A stretch of DNA of 52,258 nucleotides from Streptomyces sp. JJ36 (GTDB taxonomy: Bacteria > Actinomycetota > Actinomycetes > Streptomycetales > Streptomycetaceae), in NCBI RefSeq assembly GCF_021696945.1, contig NZ_JACYHE010000041.1:1-52258 (forward strand), given 5' to 3'. This document shows positions 17,051-32,922 of the stretch, piece after piece (within the stretch, counting starts at the first letter, position 1; the number at the start of each line of letters is the position of its first letter). A program made the translations under genes and the position numbers. The notes under the pieces are model-generated. The model saw only the letters and a list, made by a program, of their open reading frames with translations, was not told where the DNA came from and did no database searches.

Positions 17051-17923
17051 TCAGCGGCGGAAGAGCCCGCGGGGGAGGAGGGCACGCACGCGTGCGGCGT
17101 GCACGTCGATCTCGTGCCGGCAGTGCTCCGGCAGCCACTCCGCAGCGGGCCGCTCCCCCTGGTCCCCCAGGTCCAGCAGCCGCCCCAGCGGTCCCGGCGC
17201 CGGCCGGGACCCGGGCTCCTTGTGGAGGCACGCCAGCAGCGCCGGGTGCAGTCCCTCGGGTACCCCGGTCAGGTCGGGGCTCTCGCGGGTCGCCGGCAGC
17301 ACGGAGCCGTGGAAGGGCAGGCGGGCGGAGGCGGCATGGGCCAGCACGACGCCCAGTTCGAACATGTCGTCCGCCGGTCCGGCGGCCTCGTCGTCCTCCG
17401 CCGGCCCGGCACCTCCCGGTCTCAGCCCGCTGTCGAGCAGCCGCGGGTGGTCGGCGGCCAGCAGCACGTTGCCGGGCCGCAGGTCGCGGTGGGCGAGCCC
17501 GGCGGCGTGCAGCGCCGCCAAGGCCCCGCAGAGGGCGCCGCCGAGCGCCCGTACGGCGTCCTCGGGCAGCGGACCGTACTCCCGTACGACCGTGCCCAGC
17601 GTGGGCCCGGGCGCGAACTCGGAGGCCAGCCACGGCAGGTCGCCGTCCAGCTCGCACGCGAGGGCGCGGGCGACGCAGGGCAGACCGGGGTGCCGGGCGG
17701 TCGTGCCGGTCTCGTGCCGCACCCGGGCGCGGAGCTGCCGGTCGCGCAGCAGCTCGGGCCGGAGTGCGCGTACCGCGACGGTCTGCTTGCGCAGGCCGGG
17801 GCGCGGAGTGCCGCGGCCGAGGTAGACCGGGCCCAGGGTGCCGCCGCCCAGCACGCCGTGCACCCGGAACGGGCCGAGCCGGCGGGGGTCGGCGCTCCCG
17901 GGAGGGGCGATGCCTTCGATCAC
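17051..17923 (-). CDS. Ser/Thr protein kinase-like protein, probable pseudokinase
   Basis: A 290-residue kinase-fold protein without a membrane segment or sensor tail. The glycine loop GGGTLGPVY (26-34) and an HRD catalytic loop (145-147) are present. However, the beta-3 VAVK lysine is arginine (VAVR, Arg52), the HRDLKPxN lysine is arginine (HRDLRPGN) and DFG reads DSG (164-166). Typical actinobacterial Hanks kinases are longer, with a C-terminal sensor. These changes suggest weak or no phosphotransfer and possibly a scaffold role. The GTG at 17923 removes an unconserved Pro/Ala-rich extension. It follows the soxR and small-protein genes on the same strand with an 84-base gap. Confidence 0.8.
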   Translation of the reverse strand: MIEGIAPPGSADPRRLGPFRVHGVLGGGTLGPVYLGRGTPRPGLRKQTVAVRALRPELLRDRQLRARVRHETGTTARHPGLPCVARALACELDGDLPWLASEFAPGPTLGTVVREYGPLPEDAVRALGGALCGALAALHAAGLAHRDLRPGNVLLAADHPRLLDSGLRPGGAGPAEDDEAAGPADDMFELGVVLAHAASARLPFHGSVLPATRESPDLTGVPEGLHPALLACLHKEPGSRPAPGPLGRLLDLGDQGERPAAEWLPEHCRHEIDVHAARVRALLPRGLFRR

Positions 17924-18007
17924 CGGAGCAGCGTAGGCCCGCCGGCCAGGCGGTGGAGGGGCTGCGGCGGAACCTGCCGAACTTCTTCGCAACCGACGCC
18001 GGCGCGG

Positions 18008-18298
18008 TCACCCGCCGGCGTCTCCCGTCCGCCGGCTCCACGGCCGGCGCAGCGGCCTCCGGGGCGCCGCCTCCGGGTCGTACACGTACCGCCAGCCGCG
18101 GGGCAGCCGGAGCCGGGGCGTCAGCGCGGCCGGCTCCAGCCGGTACACGTGCACGGTGCGTCCCGCGTCTCGCCTGCCCGGCTCCCCGGGCACCGGCACC
18201 TCGTACGTCTTCGGGGGCCGGCCGGTGGGCCCCACCAGGACGGGCAGCACCCGGCCGTCCAGGGGGCCGCCGACGAAGGGGGTGTCCTCGCTGCGCAC
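18008..18298 (-). CDS. Small hypothetical protein downstream of soxR
   Basis: A 96-residue protein from a GTG at 18298. A compact N-terminal part (FVGGPLDGRVLPVLVG, then a PKTYEVPVPG stretch) is followed by a VHVYRLEP strand and a WRYVYDPEAAPRRPLRRPW basic end. No membrane segment or signal peptide is seen. I recognise the pattern as a common short uncharacterised Streptomyces protein, but no function. Its start lies five bases after the soxR stop, so it is cotranscribed with soxR and could belong to the redox response. Confidence 0.65.
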   Translation of the reverse strand: MRSEDTPFVGGPLDGRVLPVLVGPTGRPPKTYEVPVPGEPGRRDAGRTVHVYRLEPAALTPRLRLPRGWRYVYDPEAAPRRPLRRPWSRRTGDAGG

Positions 18299-18303
18299 GC
18301 CGC

Positions 18304-18786
18304 TCAGTCCTGCGGCTGCGGGTCGGGGCAGGGCTCGGAGAGGCGGCGGGCGCCGGGGCCCTCGTCGCCCAGCCGGTCGTGCGGGTTGGCCAGCGCGCAG
18401 CGGTCGATGGAGAGGCAGCCGCACCCGATGCAGTCCGTGAGGTTGTCCCGGAGCTGCTCCAGCAGCCGGATCCGGGCGTCCAGGTCGCTGCGCCAGCACT
18501 CCGAGACCCGTGCCCAGTCCTCACGGGTGGGCGTACGGCCCTCCGGGAGCAGGGCCAGCACCTCGCGGATCGCGGCGAGCGGGATGCCCAGCCGCTGCGA
18601 CGCGCGGATGAAGGCGACCCGGCGCAGCGTGTCGCGGCTGTAGCGGCGCTGGTTGCCCGCGGTGCGGCGGCTGTGGATCAGCCCCTCGCGCTCGTAGAAG
18701 CGGAGGGCGGAGGTGGCGACGCCGGCCCGCTCGGCGAGTTCGCCGACCGTGGCCTCCCGGGCCTTCCAGGACAGATGCGTGGACAT
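18304..18786 (-). CDS. soxR: Redox-sensitive MerR-family regulator SoxR
   Basis: A 160-residue MerR-family activator. The N-terminal winged helix has VGELAERAGVATSALRFYEREGLI, and a dimerisation helix follows. The [2Fe-2S] cluster motif CX2CXCX5C is complete (Cys119, 122, 124, 130, in CIGCGCLSIDRC). Oxidation by redox-active metabolites or superoxide should turn on target promoters; in Streptomyces SoxR mainly responds to endogenous redox-cycling antibiotics. The ATG at 18786 gives the family-typical start. It reads into the small hypothetical gene on the same strand and then the kinase-like gene. Confidence 0.95.
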   Translation of the reverse strand: MSTHLSWKAREATVGELAERAGVATSALRFYEREGLIHSRRTAGNQRRYSRDTLRRVAFIRASQRLGIPLAAIREVLALLPEGRTPTREDWARVSECWRSDLDARIRLLEQLRDNLTDCIGCGCLSIDRCALANPHDRLGDEGPGARRLSEPCPDPQPQD

Positions 18787-18817
18787 GCGCCCAGCCTAGT
18801 CCGGGCTCAACGGCCCT

Positions 18818-19582
18818 TTACCTCTCACCGGGGCCCGATTCCCCGGTCTCCGGGTGCTCCGCGCCCTCGCCCCCCGGCAGCACGGCCTCGGCCAGCAGCG
18901 GCGCGACCCGCTCCACCAGCGACGCCACCGCACCGTCCGGCTCCTCCAGCTCCAGGGCGCGCCGCAGCACCGACGCCGTCTGTGCGTCGTCCGCGGCGGT
19001 GGCCACCAGCAGGGTGATCAGGTGGTCCAGCAGCCAGCGGCGCAGCTCGGCCCCGGGGGGCCGCTTCCCCTCGTCCAGCCAGATGAGCGAGGCGCCCTCC
19101 ACGGCACTGATCCAGGTCCGCACCATCAGCCGCAGCCGCGGCCCGGGCTCGGGGATCTCCAGGTGCCGCAGGATCTGCTCGGCGGCGTCCCGGCGTACCT
19201 CGTCCACGATGGCGCCGGTGCCGGAGGTCTCCACCACGCTGCCGCCCTGAAGCAGCGCCTTGAACCCGGCGGCGTGCTGGTCGACGAAGTCGAGGTAGCG
19301 GGCCAGCGCCCGGGAGAGGCGACCGGTCAGCGGCCCCTGCGCCGGCTCCCGGAAGCATCCCTCCACCTCGTCCGCGGCCGAGCGGAGCGCCGCCTCGTAG
19401 AGCTGCTGCTTGCCGCCGGGGAAGTAGCGGTAGACCAGCGGCCGGGAGACGCCGGCCGCGCCCGCCACGTCGTCCAGGGAGACCTCCTCCGGTGCCCGGC
19501 GGGCGAACAGGTCCAGGGCGGTCCGGATGAGCTGGCCGCGCCGCTGGTCGACGCTGAGCCTGCGGTACGCCGGGGCGGTCAT
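18818..19582 (-). CDS. TetR-family transcriptional regulator
   Basis: A 254-residue regulator. The N-terminal helix-turn-helix is clear: QLIRTALDLFARRAPEEVSLDDVAGAAGVSRPLVYRYFPG. The rest is the helical ligand-binding domain, ending in an acidic Glu/Gly-rich tail. The ATG at 19582 gives ten residues before helix 1. It lies 47 bases after the AurF-like diiron oxygenase on the same strand, so the two are probably one transcript with the regulator controlling the pair. Repeated GTTACC elements near the oxygenase start are candidate binding sites. Confidence 0.92.
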   Translation of the reverse strand: MTAPAYRRLSVDQRRGQLIRTALDLFARRAPEEVSLDDVAGAAGVSRPLVYRYFPGGKQQLYEAALRSAADEVEGCFREPAQGPLTGRLSRALARYLDFVDQHAAGFKALLQGGSVVETSGTGAIVDEVRRDAAEQILRHLEIPEPGPRLRLMVRTWISAVEGASLIWLDEGKRPPGAELRRWLLDHLITLLVATAADDAQTASVLRRALELEEPDGAVASLVERVAPLLAEAVLPGGEGAEHPETGESGPGER

Positions 19583-19629
19583 GTCCAGCAGCGTAACCGC
19601 CGGCACCCCTTTCCCGGGGCCGAGGGCGG

Positions 19630-20559
19630 TCAGGCGAGCAGCCCGGAGCTCTTCCACATGCGGCGCCCGACGCCGCGCAGCACCCCGATCTCGTCCAGGA
19701 AGTCGGTGAGCCGCCGGGCGCCCTGCTGCATCACCTCCCGGCGGTGTGCGCTCGCCCGTACCTGGGCCACGGCCTCCCGCCGGTCCAGCCCGGCGTCGGT
19801 GTAGACCTGCGGGTTCACGAAGGAGAGGGAGAAGACCCGGGCCGCCTCGCCGGAGCTGATCCGGGTGAGCTCCGCCTCCCAGCGGGGGCAGCTCACCATC
19901 TGGCGGCGGAGCTCCTCGCGGGCGTAGCGGACGTGCCGGGCCTCCTCGATGACGTGGATGCGGGTGACGCCCCGCACCAGCGACTGCACCCGCTCGTCGG
20001 GGAAGGTGAGCCGCTGCATCCAGTCCAGGATCTCCTCGCCGAGCAGCGTGGCGGTGAAGGAGCCGGGCGTGGTGGAGACGGTCTTGAGCACCCGGGCGAG
20101 GTTGTGGTGGAGCCGGCGGACGGGGTACGCCGGGGCGCCGCCCCGGTTGATCATGCGGGCGAACATCATGGAGTGCCGGCACTCGTCGGCTATCTCGGTG
20201 AGGGCGTACCGGACGTGCGCGCTGGTCAGCGGCTTGTCGTAGATGTGCCGGGCCAGGAGCTGGATGAGGATGACCTCGAACCAGATGCCCAGCGACGCCA
20301 GCGAGGCGGCCTCCAGCCGGGACAGGTTCATCCGCTGCTCCTCGGACATCCGGCGCCACAGCGGGGTGTCGTAGAGGGAGACCAGCTCGGGCGGCCAGAA
20401 CCACTTCCCGTCCTCCAGCGGAGCGTCCCAGTCCAGCTCGGTGTCCGGGTCGAAGGAGTGCTTGCGGGAGGACTCCAGGAGGCGCTGGGCGACCTGCTCC
20501 CGGTCCCTGAGCTGGCCGAGGGCGTCCCGCAGGACCTCGGTCTCGGTCATGGTGGTCAT
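19630..20559 (-). CDS. AurF-family diiron oxygenase
   Basis: A 309-residue ferritin-like protein. Carboxylate and histidine ligands of a diiron site are visible in repeated helices: LSRLEAAS, EIADECRHSMMF, LLGEEILDWM and HVIEEARHVRYAREEL. This matches AurF/CmlI-type oxygenases, which convert aryl amines to nitro or hydroxylamine groups, though most homologues outside clusters have no known substrate. The ATG at 20559 is preferred, with GAGGTG upstream; the GTG at 20571 sits on that site itself. It is followed by a TetR gene on the same strand. It is not obviously part of the PKS/NRPS cluster 2.7 kb away. Confidence 0.88.
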   Translation of the reverse strand: MTTMTETEVLRDALGQLRDREQVAQRLLESSRKHSFDPDTELDWDAPLEDGKWFWPPELVSLYDTPLWRRMSEEQRMNLSRLEAASLASLGIWFEVILIQLLARHIYDKPLTSAHVRYALTEIADECRHSMMFARMINRGGAPAYPVRRLHHNLARVLKTVSTTPGSFTATLLGEEILDWMQRLTFPDERVQSLVRGVTRIHVIEEARHVRYAREELRRQMVSCPRWEAELTRISSGEAARVFSLSFVNPQVYTDAGLDRREAVAQVRASAHRREVMQQGARRLTDFLDEIGVLRGVGRRMWKSSGLLA

Positions 20560-20582
20560 GACAGTGCGCACCTCACAGTGGT

Positions 20583-20612
20583 GTTACCGGCGGTTACCAG
20601 CGTGGTCACCAC
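20583..20612. promoter_or_regulatory. Repeated GTTACC elements and GTGGTCACCAC palindrome before the AurF-like gene
   Basis: GTTACC occurs at 20583 and 20593, with GTCACC at 20605. The last lies inside a perfect palindrome GTGGTCACCAC (20602-20612). Spacing of 10 to 12 bases puts them on one DNA face, as for cooperative dimer binding. The position, 25-55 bases before the oxygenase start, suits an operator for the adjacent TetR protein. Confidence 0.45.
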
Positions 20613-20694
20613 TTATGAGACTGCGCGTCAGCAAGCACGTCAATCCCCTGTACACGTCAATCCCCCGGGCGTCCGGCGCGCCCGGCGGACACGT

Positions 20695-20734
20695 CACCGC
20701 GCCTCCGGGCCACGGGGCGTCCGGAGGCGCGGTG
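20695..20734 (-). terminator. Strong hairpin terminator after the SH3 gene
   Basis: A perfect 14-bp stem (20695-20708 with 20721-20734) with a 12-base loop, 48 bases past the SH3-protein stop. It separates that transcript from the AurF-like gene promoter. Confidence 0.85.
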
Positions 20735-20781
20735 CGCTGTGCGGCCGGCGTGCGGATCACGCGCCGGTCGCGCGGAGGGGC

Positions 20782-21198
20782 TCAGTGCCGGCAGAAGTGC
20801 GGCGCGGGGCCGATGTTCTTGATGTAGCGGGCCGAGGCCCACATCCAGTTGCCGTTGGCCAGCTTGTACCAGCGGGGGTTGCCGTTGATCACCTGGCCGT
20901 TCACCTTGCAGCGGATCTTCACGATCTGGCCGTGCTTGAGGAAACCGACCACCCGGTGGCGCTGGCTCGGGCCGGTCCGCACCTTGAGGCCGGTGCGGGC
21001 GATCACCTTGCCCAGGTAGGTCCGGTGCCAGCCGCCCATCTGCGGGGCCTGCTGCGGGGCCTGCTGCGGGACGGTGACCTTGACGGGGGCGGCGGGCGCG
21101 GACTGCTGCACCGCCATCGCGGGGCCCGCCGCGGTCATGGTGGCGACGGCGCCGCCGGCGGCGCACAGAGCCACCTTGCTGAACGTGGACTGAAGCAC
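20782..21198 (-). CDS. Secreted SH3-domain protein
   Basis: A 138-residue exported protein. A signal peptide (about 1-29, ending AAGPAMA) is followed by a Gln/Pro linker. A bacterial SH3 domain follows, with GLKVRTGPSQRHRVVGFLKHGQ and a VNGQVINGNPRWYKLANGNWMWASARYI stretch read across its strands (two pieces, gapped at NPR). Two cysteines may form a disulfide. Such small proteins bind peptidoglycan or cell-surface partners. The GTG at 21198 is supported by AGGAGG four bases upstream. A well-formed promoter and a strong terminator make it a single-gene unit. Confidence 0.85.
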   Translation of the reverse strand: MLQSTFSKVALCAAGGAVATMTAAGPAMAVQQSAPAAPVKVTVPQQAPQQAPQMGGWHRTYLGKVIARTGLKVRTGPSQRHRVVGFLKHGQIVKIRCKVNGQVINGNPRWYKLANGNWMWASARYIKNIGPAPHFCRH

Positions 21199-21295
21199 AG
21201 TGCCTCCTACGGAGGGGAAGGGCCCCTGGGACGGGGGCCTGGAAGAGAACGCGGGGACGCGGTCCGTGCCGGACCGGTCACCCTGTGCGTAAATA

Positions 21296-21324
21296 ACGCT
21301 AAATGCCCCACTTTGTGCCCGCAA
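21296..21324 (-). promoter_or_regulatory. Promoter of the SH3-protein gene
   Basis: On the minus strand TTGCGG (21319-21324), a 17-base spacer and TAGCGT (21296-21301) match the Streptomyces vegetative -35/-10 pattern. The element lies about 100 bases before the start codon. A near-palindrome GCGTAAATAACGC (21287-21299) overlaps the -10 box, in unusually AT-rich DNA for this window, and may be an operator. Confidence 0.65.
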
Positions 21325-21416
21325 CTCGTCACGGTGAGCAGCCCTCGTCGGAGGGCTCGGCGGCGGGCGCCGGGAGACCCCGGCCCCCGGGCCCCTCGGG
21401 GGGCCTGGCGCGGCGT

Positions 21417-22178
21417 TCACCGGCGCAGCCGGGCCACCTCGGCGCGCAGCCAGGGCAGCGCGTCGTACAACGCCTCGCCGGGGCAGCGCGTCTCGAAGCT
21501 GTCCCGGTGGCCCGCGACGACCGGGAGGGAGGCCTCGGTGCCCTTGTGGAAGCGGCTCTCGCTGTTGGTGGACACCAGCCGCACCCGGCCACGGGGGTCG
21601 GCCGAGGGCTCCAGCTTCCAGGCGGCCACCGCCGCCACGGCGTCCAGCATCGGCCGGGGCACGTGTGCGCCCGCAGGAAAGGTGCCGAGAGCGGCGATGC
21701 CGACGCTCGCGGTGTTGAACCCCCGGGTGTGCGCGCCGAGCACCTTGCGGCCCACCCCGCCGCCGCGCCCCTCGTAGATGTTGCCGCAGCGGTCGACGAC
21801 GTAGTTGTAGCCGATGTCGTCCCAGCCCATACGACGGACGTGGTCCCGTTGCAGCCCGCGCAGCATCGCGGGCACGTCGGCACAGTCGTACGTGTTCGGA
21901 TGGTTGGTGTGATGGATGAAGACGGCCCGCACCTTCTCCACGTACGCCGGGGACTCGCGTACGAGCTCCTCGTCCGCGCCCCAGGCCGGGCGCCGCGTCA
22001 GCTCGGGCCGGGGAGCGGCCGGGCCGGCGGCGGGGCGTGCGGAGTCGCGCCCGGGCACGAGGTCGTGCACCGGGTCGCCCCACCGGATGAGCAGCGCCAG
22101 CGGAAGCATCGCCGCCGCCAGCGCGAGCCGGGTCGGCCGCATACGCCACACGGTGCGCGCCGGGACGGTCGTTCGCAC
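21417..22178 (-). CDS. Peptidoglycan-recognition-family N-acetylmuramoyl-L-alanine amidase
   Basis: A 253-residue protein with one N-terminal membrane/signal segment (TRLALAAAMLPLALLIRW, about 16-33) and an amidase_2/PGRP domain. Conserved parts are AVFIHHTNHPNTYDC with the zinc-binding histidine, GYNYVVDRCGNIYEGR, VLGAHTRGFN with the next histidine, and a C-terminal AGHRDSFETRCPG with further ligands. It should cleave the muramyl-alanine bond in cell wall outside the membrane. The start is uncertain: ATG at 22178 or ATG at 22142, neither with a good ribosome binding site. It is divergent from the TetR gene across 79 bases. Confidence 0.88.
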   Translation of the reverse strand: MRTTVPARTVWRMRPTRLALAAAMLPLALLIRWGDPVHDLVPGRDSARPAAGPAAPRPELTRRPAWGADEELVRESPAYVEKVRAVFIHHTNHPNTYDCADVPAMLRGLQRDHVRRMGWDDIGYNYVVDRCGNIYEGRGGGVGRKVLGAHTRGFNTASVGIAALGTFPAGAHVPRPMLDAVAAVAAWKLEPSADPRGRVRLVSTNSESRFHKGTEASLPVVAGHRDSFETRCPGEALYDALPWLRAEVARLRR

Positions 22179-22257
22179 ATCTGGACGCAGCCGTTCGGGT
22201 GAACCGTGACCGCCCCCTCACGCGCCGCGCAGTCGGCGGGACGGCGACAATGGAGGG

Positions 22258-22962
22258 GTGGGCGAGGAGGCAGAGCGGGCGGAGGAGGCGCGCAGCGACC
22301 GGACGCCGGAGGTGCCCGGGGCCGGCCGGGTCGTTCCGGGGCGGGGCGGCGCCGGCTCCTCCCGCGCGGCCGACGACCCGCCCGTGGCCGACCGGCGGGA
22401 GGAACTGCTGGCGGCCGCCGCCGAGGTGTTCGCCGCCCACGGCTACCGGGGGACCACCGTCCGCAGGATCGCCTCCGAGGTGGGGATGCTCGCCGGCAGC
22501 CTCTACCACCACTTCGACTCCAAGGAGTCGATGCTGGACGAGATCCTCGCCGCCTTCCTCGGCGACCTCCGGCAGCGCTACGAGGCCGTGCTGGCGTCCG
22601 GCCTGGACCCGTGGGAGACCCTGGAGGCACTGGTCGCCGAGTCCTTCCGGGCCGTCGCGCGGCACCCCGCCGCCGTGGCCGTCTACCGCGGAGAGGCGCC
22701 GTTCCTGGCCCGGCTGCCGCGCTTCGGGTATCTCGCCGACGCGCAGCGCCGTTTCGCGCGGGCGTGGCGGGAGACCCTGGAGCGCGGCGTCGCCGACGGG
22801 GTGTTCCGCGCCGACCTCGACGTGCGCCTCACCCACCGCTTCCTGCGGGACGCGGTGTGGGTGGCCGCGTCCCGGTACCGGCCGGGCGGGCGGTATTCCC
22901 CGGAGGACCTCGCCCGGCACTTCCTCTCCCTGCTGCTGACCGGCATCGCCGCCCGGAACTGA
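22258..22962 (+). CDS. TetR-family regulator (KstR2-like helix-turn-helix)
   Basis: A 234-residue regulator from a GTG at 22258. After about 45 unconserved residues comes a clear TetR DNA-binding domain: ELLAAAAEVFAAHGYRGTTVRRIASEVGMLAGSLYHHF (shown here only as a recognised pattern around helix-turn-helix residues VGMLAGSLYHHF). The ligand domain has AVARHPAAVAVYRGE, a pattern I associate with acyl-CoA-responsive KstR2-type regulators. It is the last gene before the PKS/NRPS cluster and reads toward it. The inverted repeat at 23306-23325 in the cluster's likely 5' leader could be its operator, but this is inference. A later start (GTG 22384) is possible because the N-terminal extension is low complexity. 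Confidence 0.85.
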   Translation: MGEEAERAEEARSDRTPEVPGAGRVVPGRGGAGSSRAADDPPVADRREELLAAAAEVFAAHGYRGTTVRRIASEVGMLAGSLYHHFDSKESMLDEILAAFLGDLRQRYEAVLASGLDPWETLEALVAESFRAVARHPAAVAVYRGEAPFLARLPRFGYLADAQRRFARAWRETLERGVADGVFRADLDVRLTHRFLRDAVWVAASRYRPGGRYSPEDLARHFLSLLLTGIAARN

Positions 22963-23260
22963 CGCCCCCGGCGTCCCTCGCGGCGCCGCCGCCGGGTTTC
23001 CGGTGACCGGTGCGGTACCGGCACGGTGCGGCCCGTACCGCCGCCAAACGCTTGTTCAGCCGGGTGTGCAAGAATTGCGCGGCGCTGAAATTGCCATGAA
23101 ACCGCAGCGGAATCGGTGGCCGCTTCCTGACACGCCGGTGCCCCGCGCGTGCCGCACGGTTTCCGCAAAGCGGGCGCGCCGGGGCGAACTCCGCATCACG
23201 CCCGTCGCCTGCCGTGCCGTTTCCGCTCTTTGTCCGCTTCGTGGCGTTCCCTCTGGTGCG

Positions 23261-23289
23261 TTGACCGGGGTGGGGGGCGGGTATATGGT
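23261..23289 (+). promoter_or_regulatory. Candidate promoter of the PKS/NRPS operon
   Basis: TTGACC (23261-23266), a 17-base spacer and TATGGT (23284-23289) fit the vegetative sigma-factor consensus well. Transcription would start near 23296, leaving a leader of about 160 bases before the first megasynthase. Confidence 0.7.
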
Positions 23290-23305
23290 CACTGCCGTTT
23301 GCGCT

Positions 23306-23325
23306 CCGGGAAATCGCATTCCCGG
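23306..23325. promoter_or_regulatory. Perfect inverted repeat just downstream of the cluster promoter
   Basis: CCGGGAA, six bases, TTCCCGG: perfect 7+7 arms located about +10 to +30 from the predicted transcription start. It could be a repressor operator or a 5' hairpin of the mRNA. Confidence 0.6.
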
Positions 23326-23395
23326 TGATTACCGATCGCTCGCTGTTTTCTGCACGCACCTGTTCTGTGTCATATTCCGACGACGGAGTTCTGGG

Positions 23396-23454
23396 ATGCT
23401 GGTCATGAATGACGGCCGTTCGCGGCCTGCCCGAGCCGGAACCGGAGCGTGCCG

Positions 23455-23458
<4 letters not shown>
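23396..23458 (+). CDS. Possible 20-residue leader peptide coupled to the first megasynthase
   Basis: An ATG at 23396 has GGAG seven bases upstream and opens a 20-codon frame. Its TGA overlaps the megasynthase ATG by four bases (ATGA at 23455-23458). The peptide (MLVMNDGRSRPARAGTGACR) has no known motif, and its codon choice is not strongly GC3-biased, so it may serve translational coupling only. Treat as a candidate. Confidence 0.3.

Positions 23459-32918
<9,460 letters not shown>

Positions 32919-32922
<4 letters not shown>

Larger units (their letters stand above)
22963..23395. other. Intergenic region upstream of the PKS/NRPS cluster
   Basis: About 430 bases, AT-richer than the flanks, with no convincing gene. 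It holds a hairpin with GCGGTAC/GTACCGC arms at 23012-23041 that may end the TetR transcript. It also holds the promoter and inverted repeat listed separately. An open frame from 23003 to 23458 has poor codon bias and is accepted only as the short leader at its 3' end. Confidence 0.6.

Noticed and set aside
23003..23395. Possible gene between the TetR regulator and the PKS
   Set aside because: Codon bias is unlike the neighbours, no motif is present, and the region contains a good promoter. Only the short 3' leader is kept as a low-confidence candidate.
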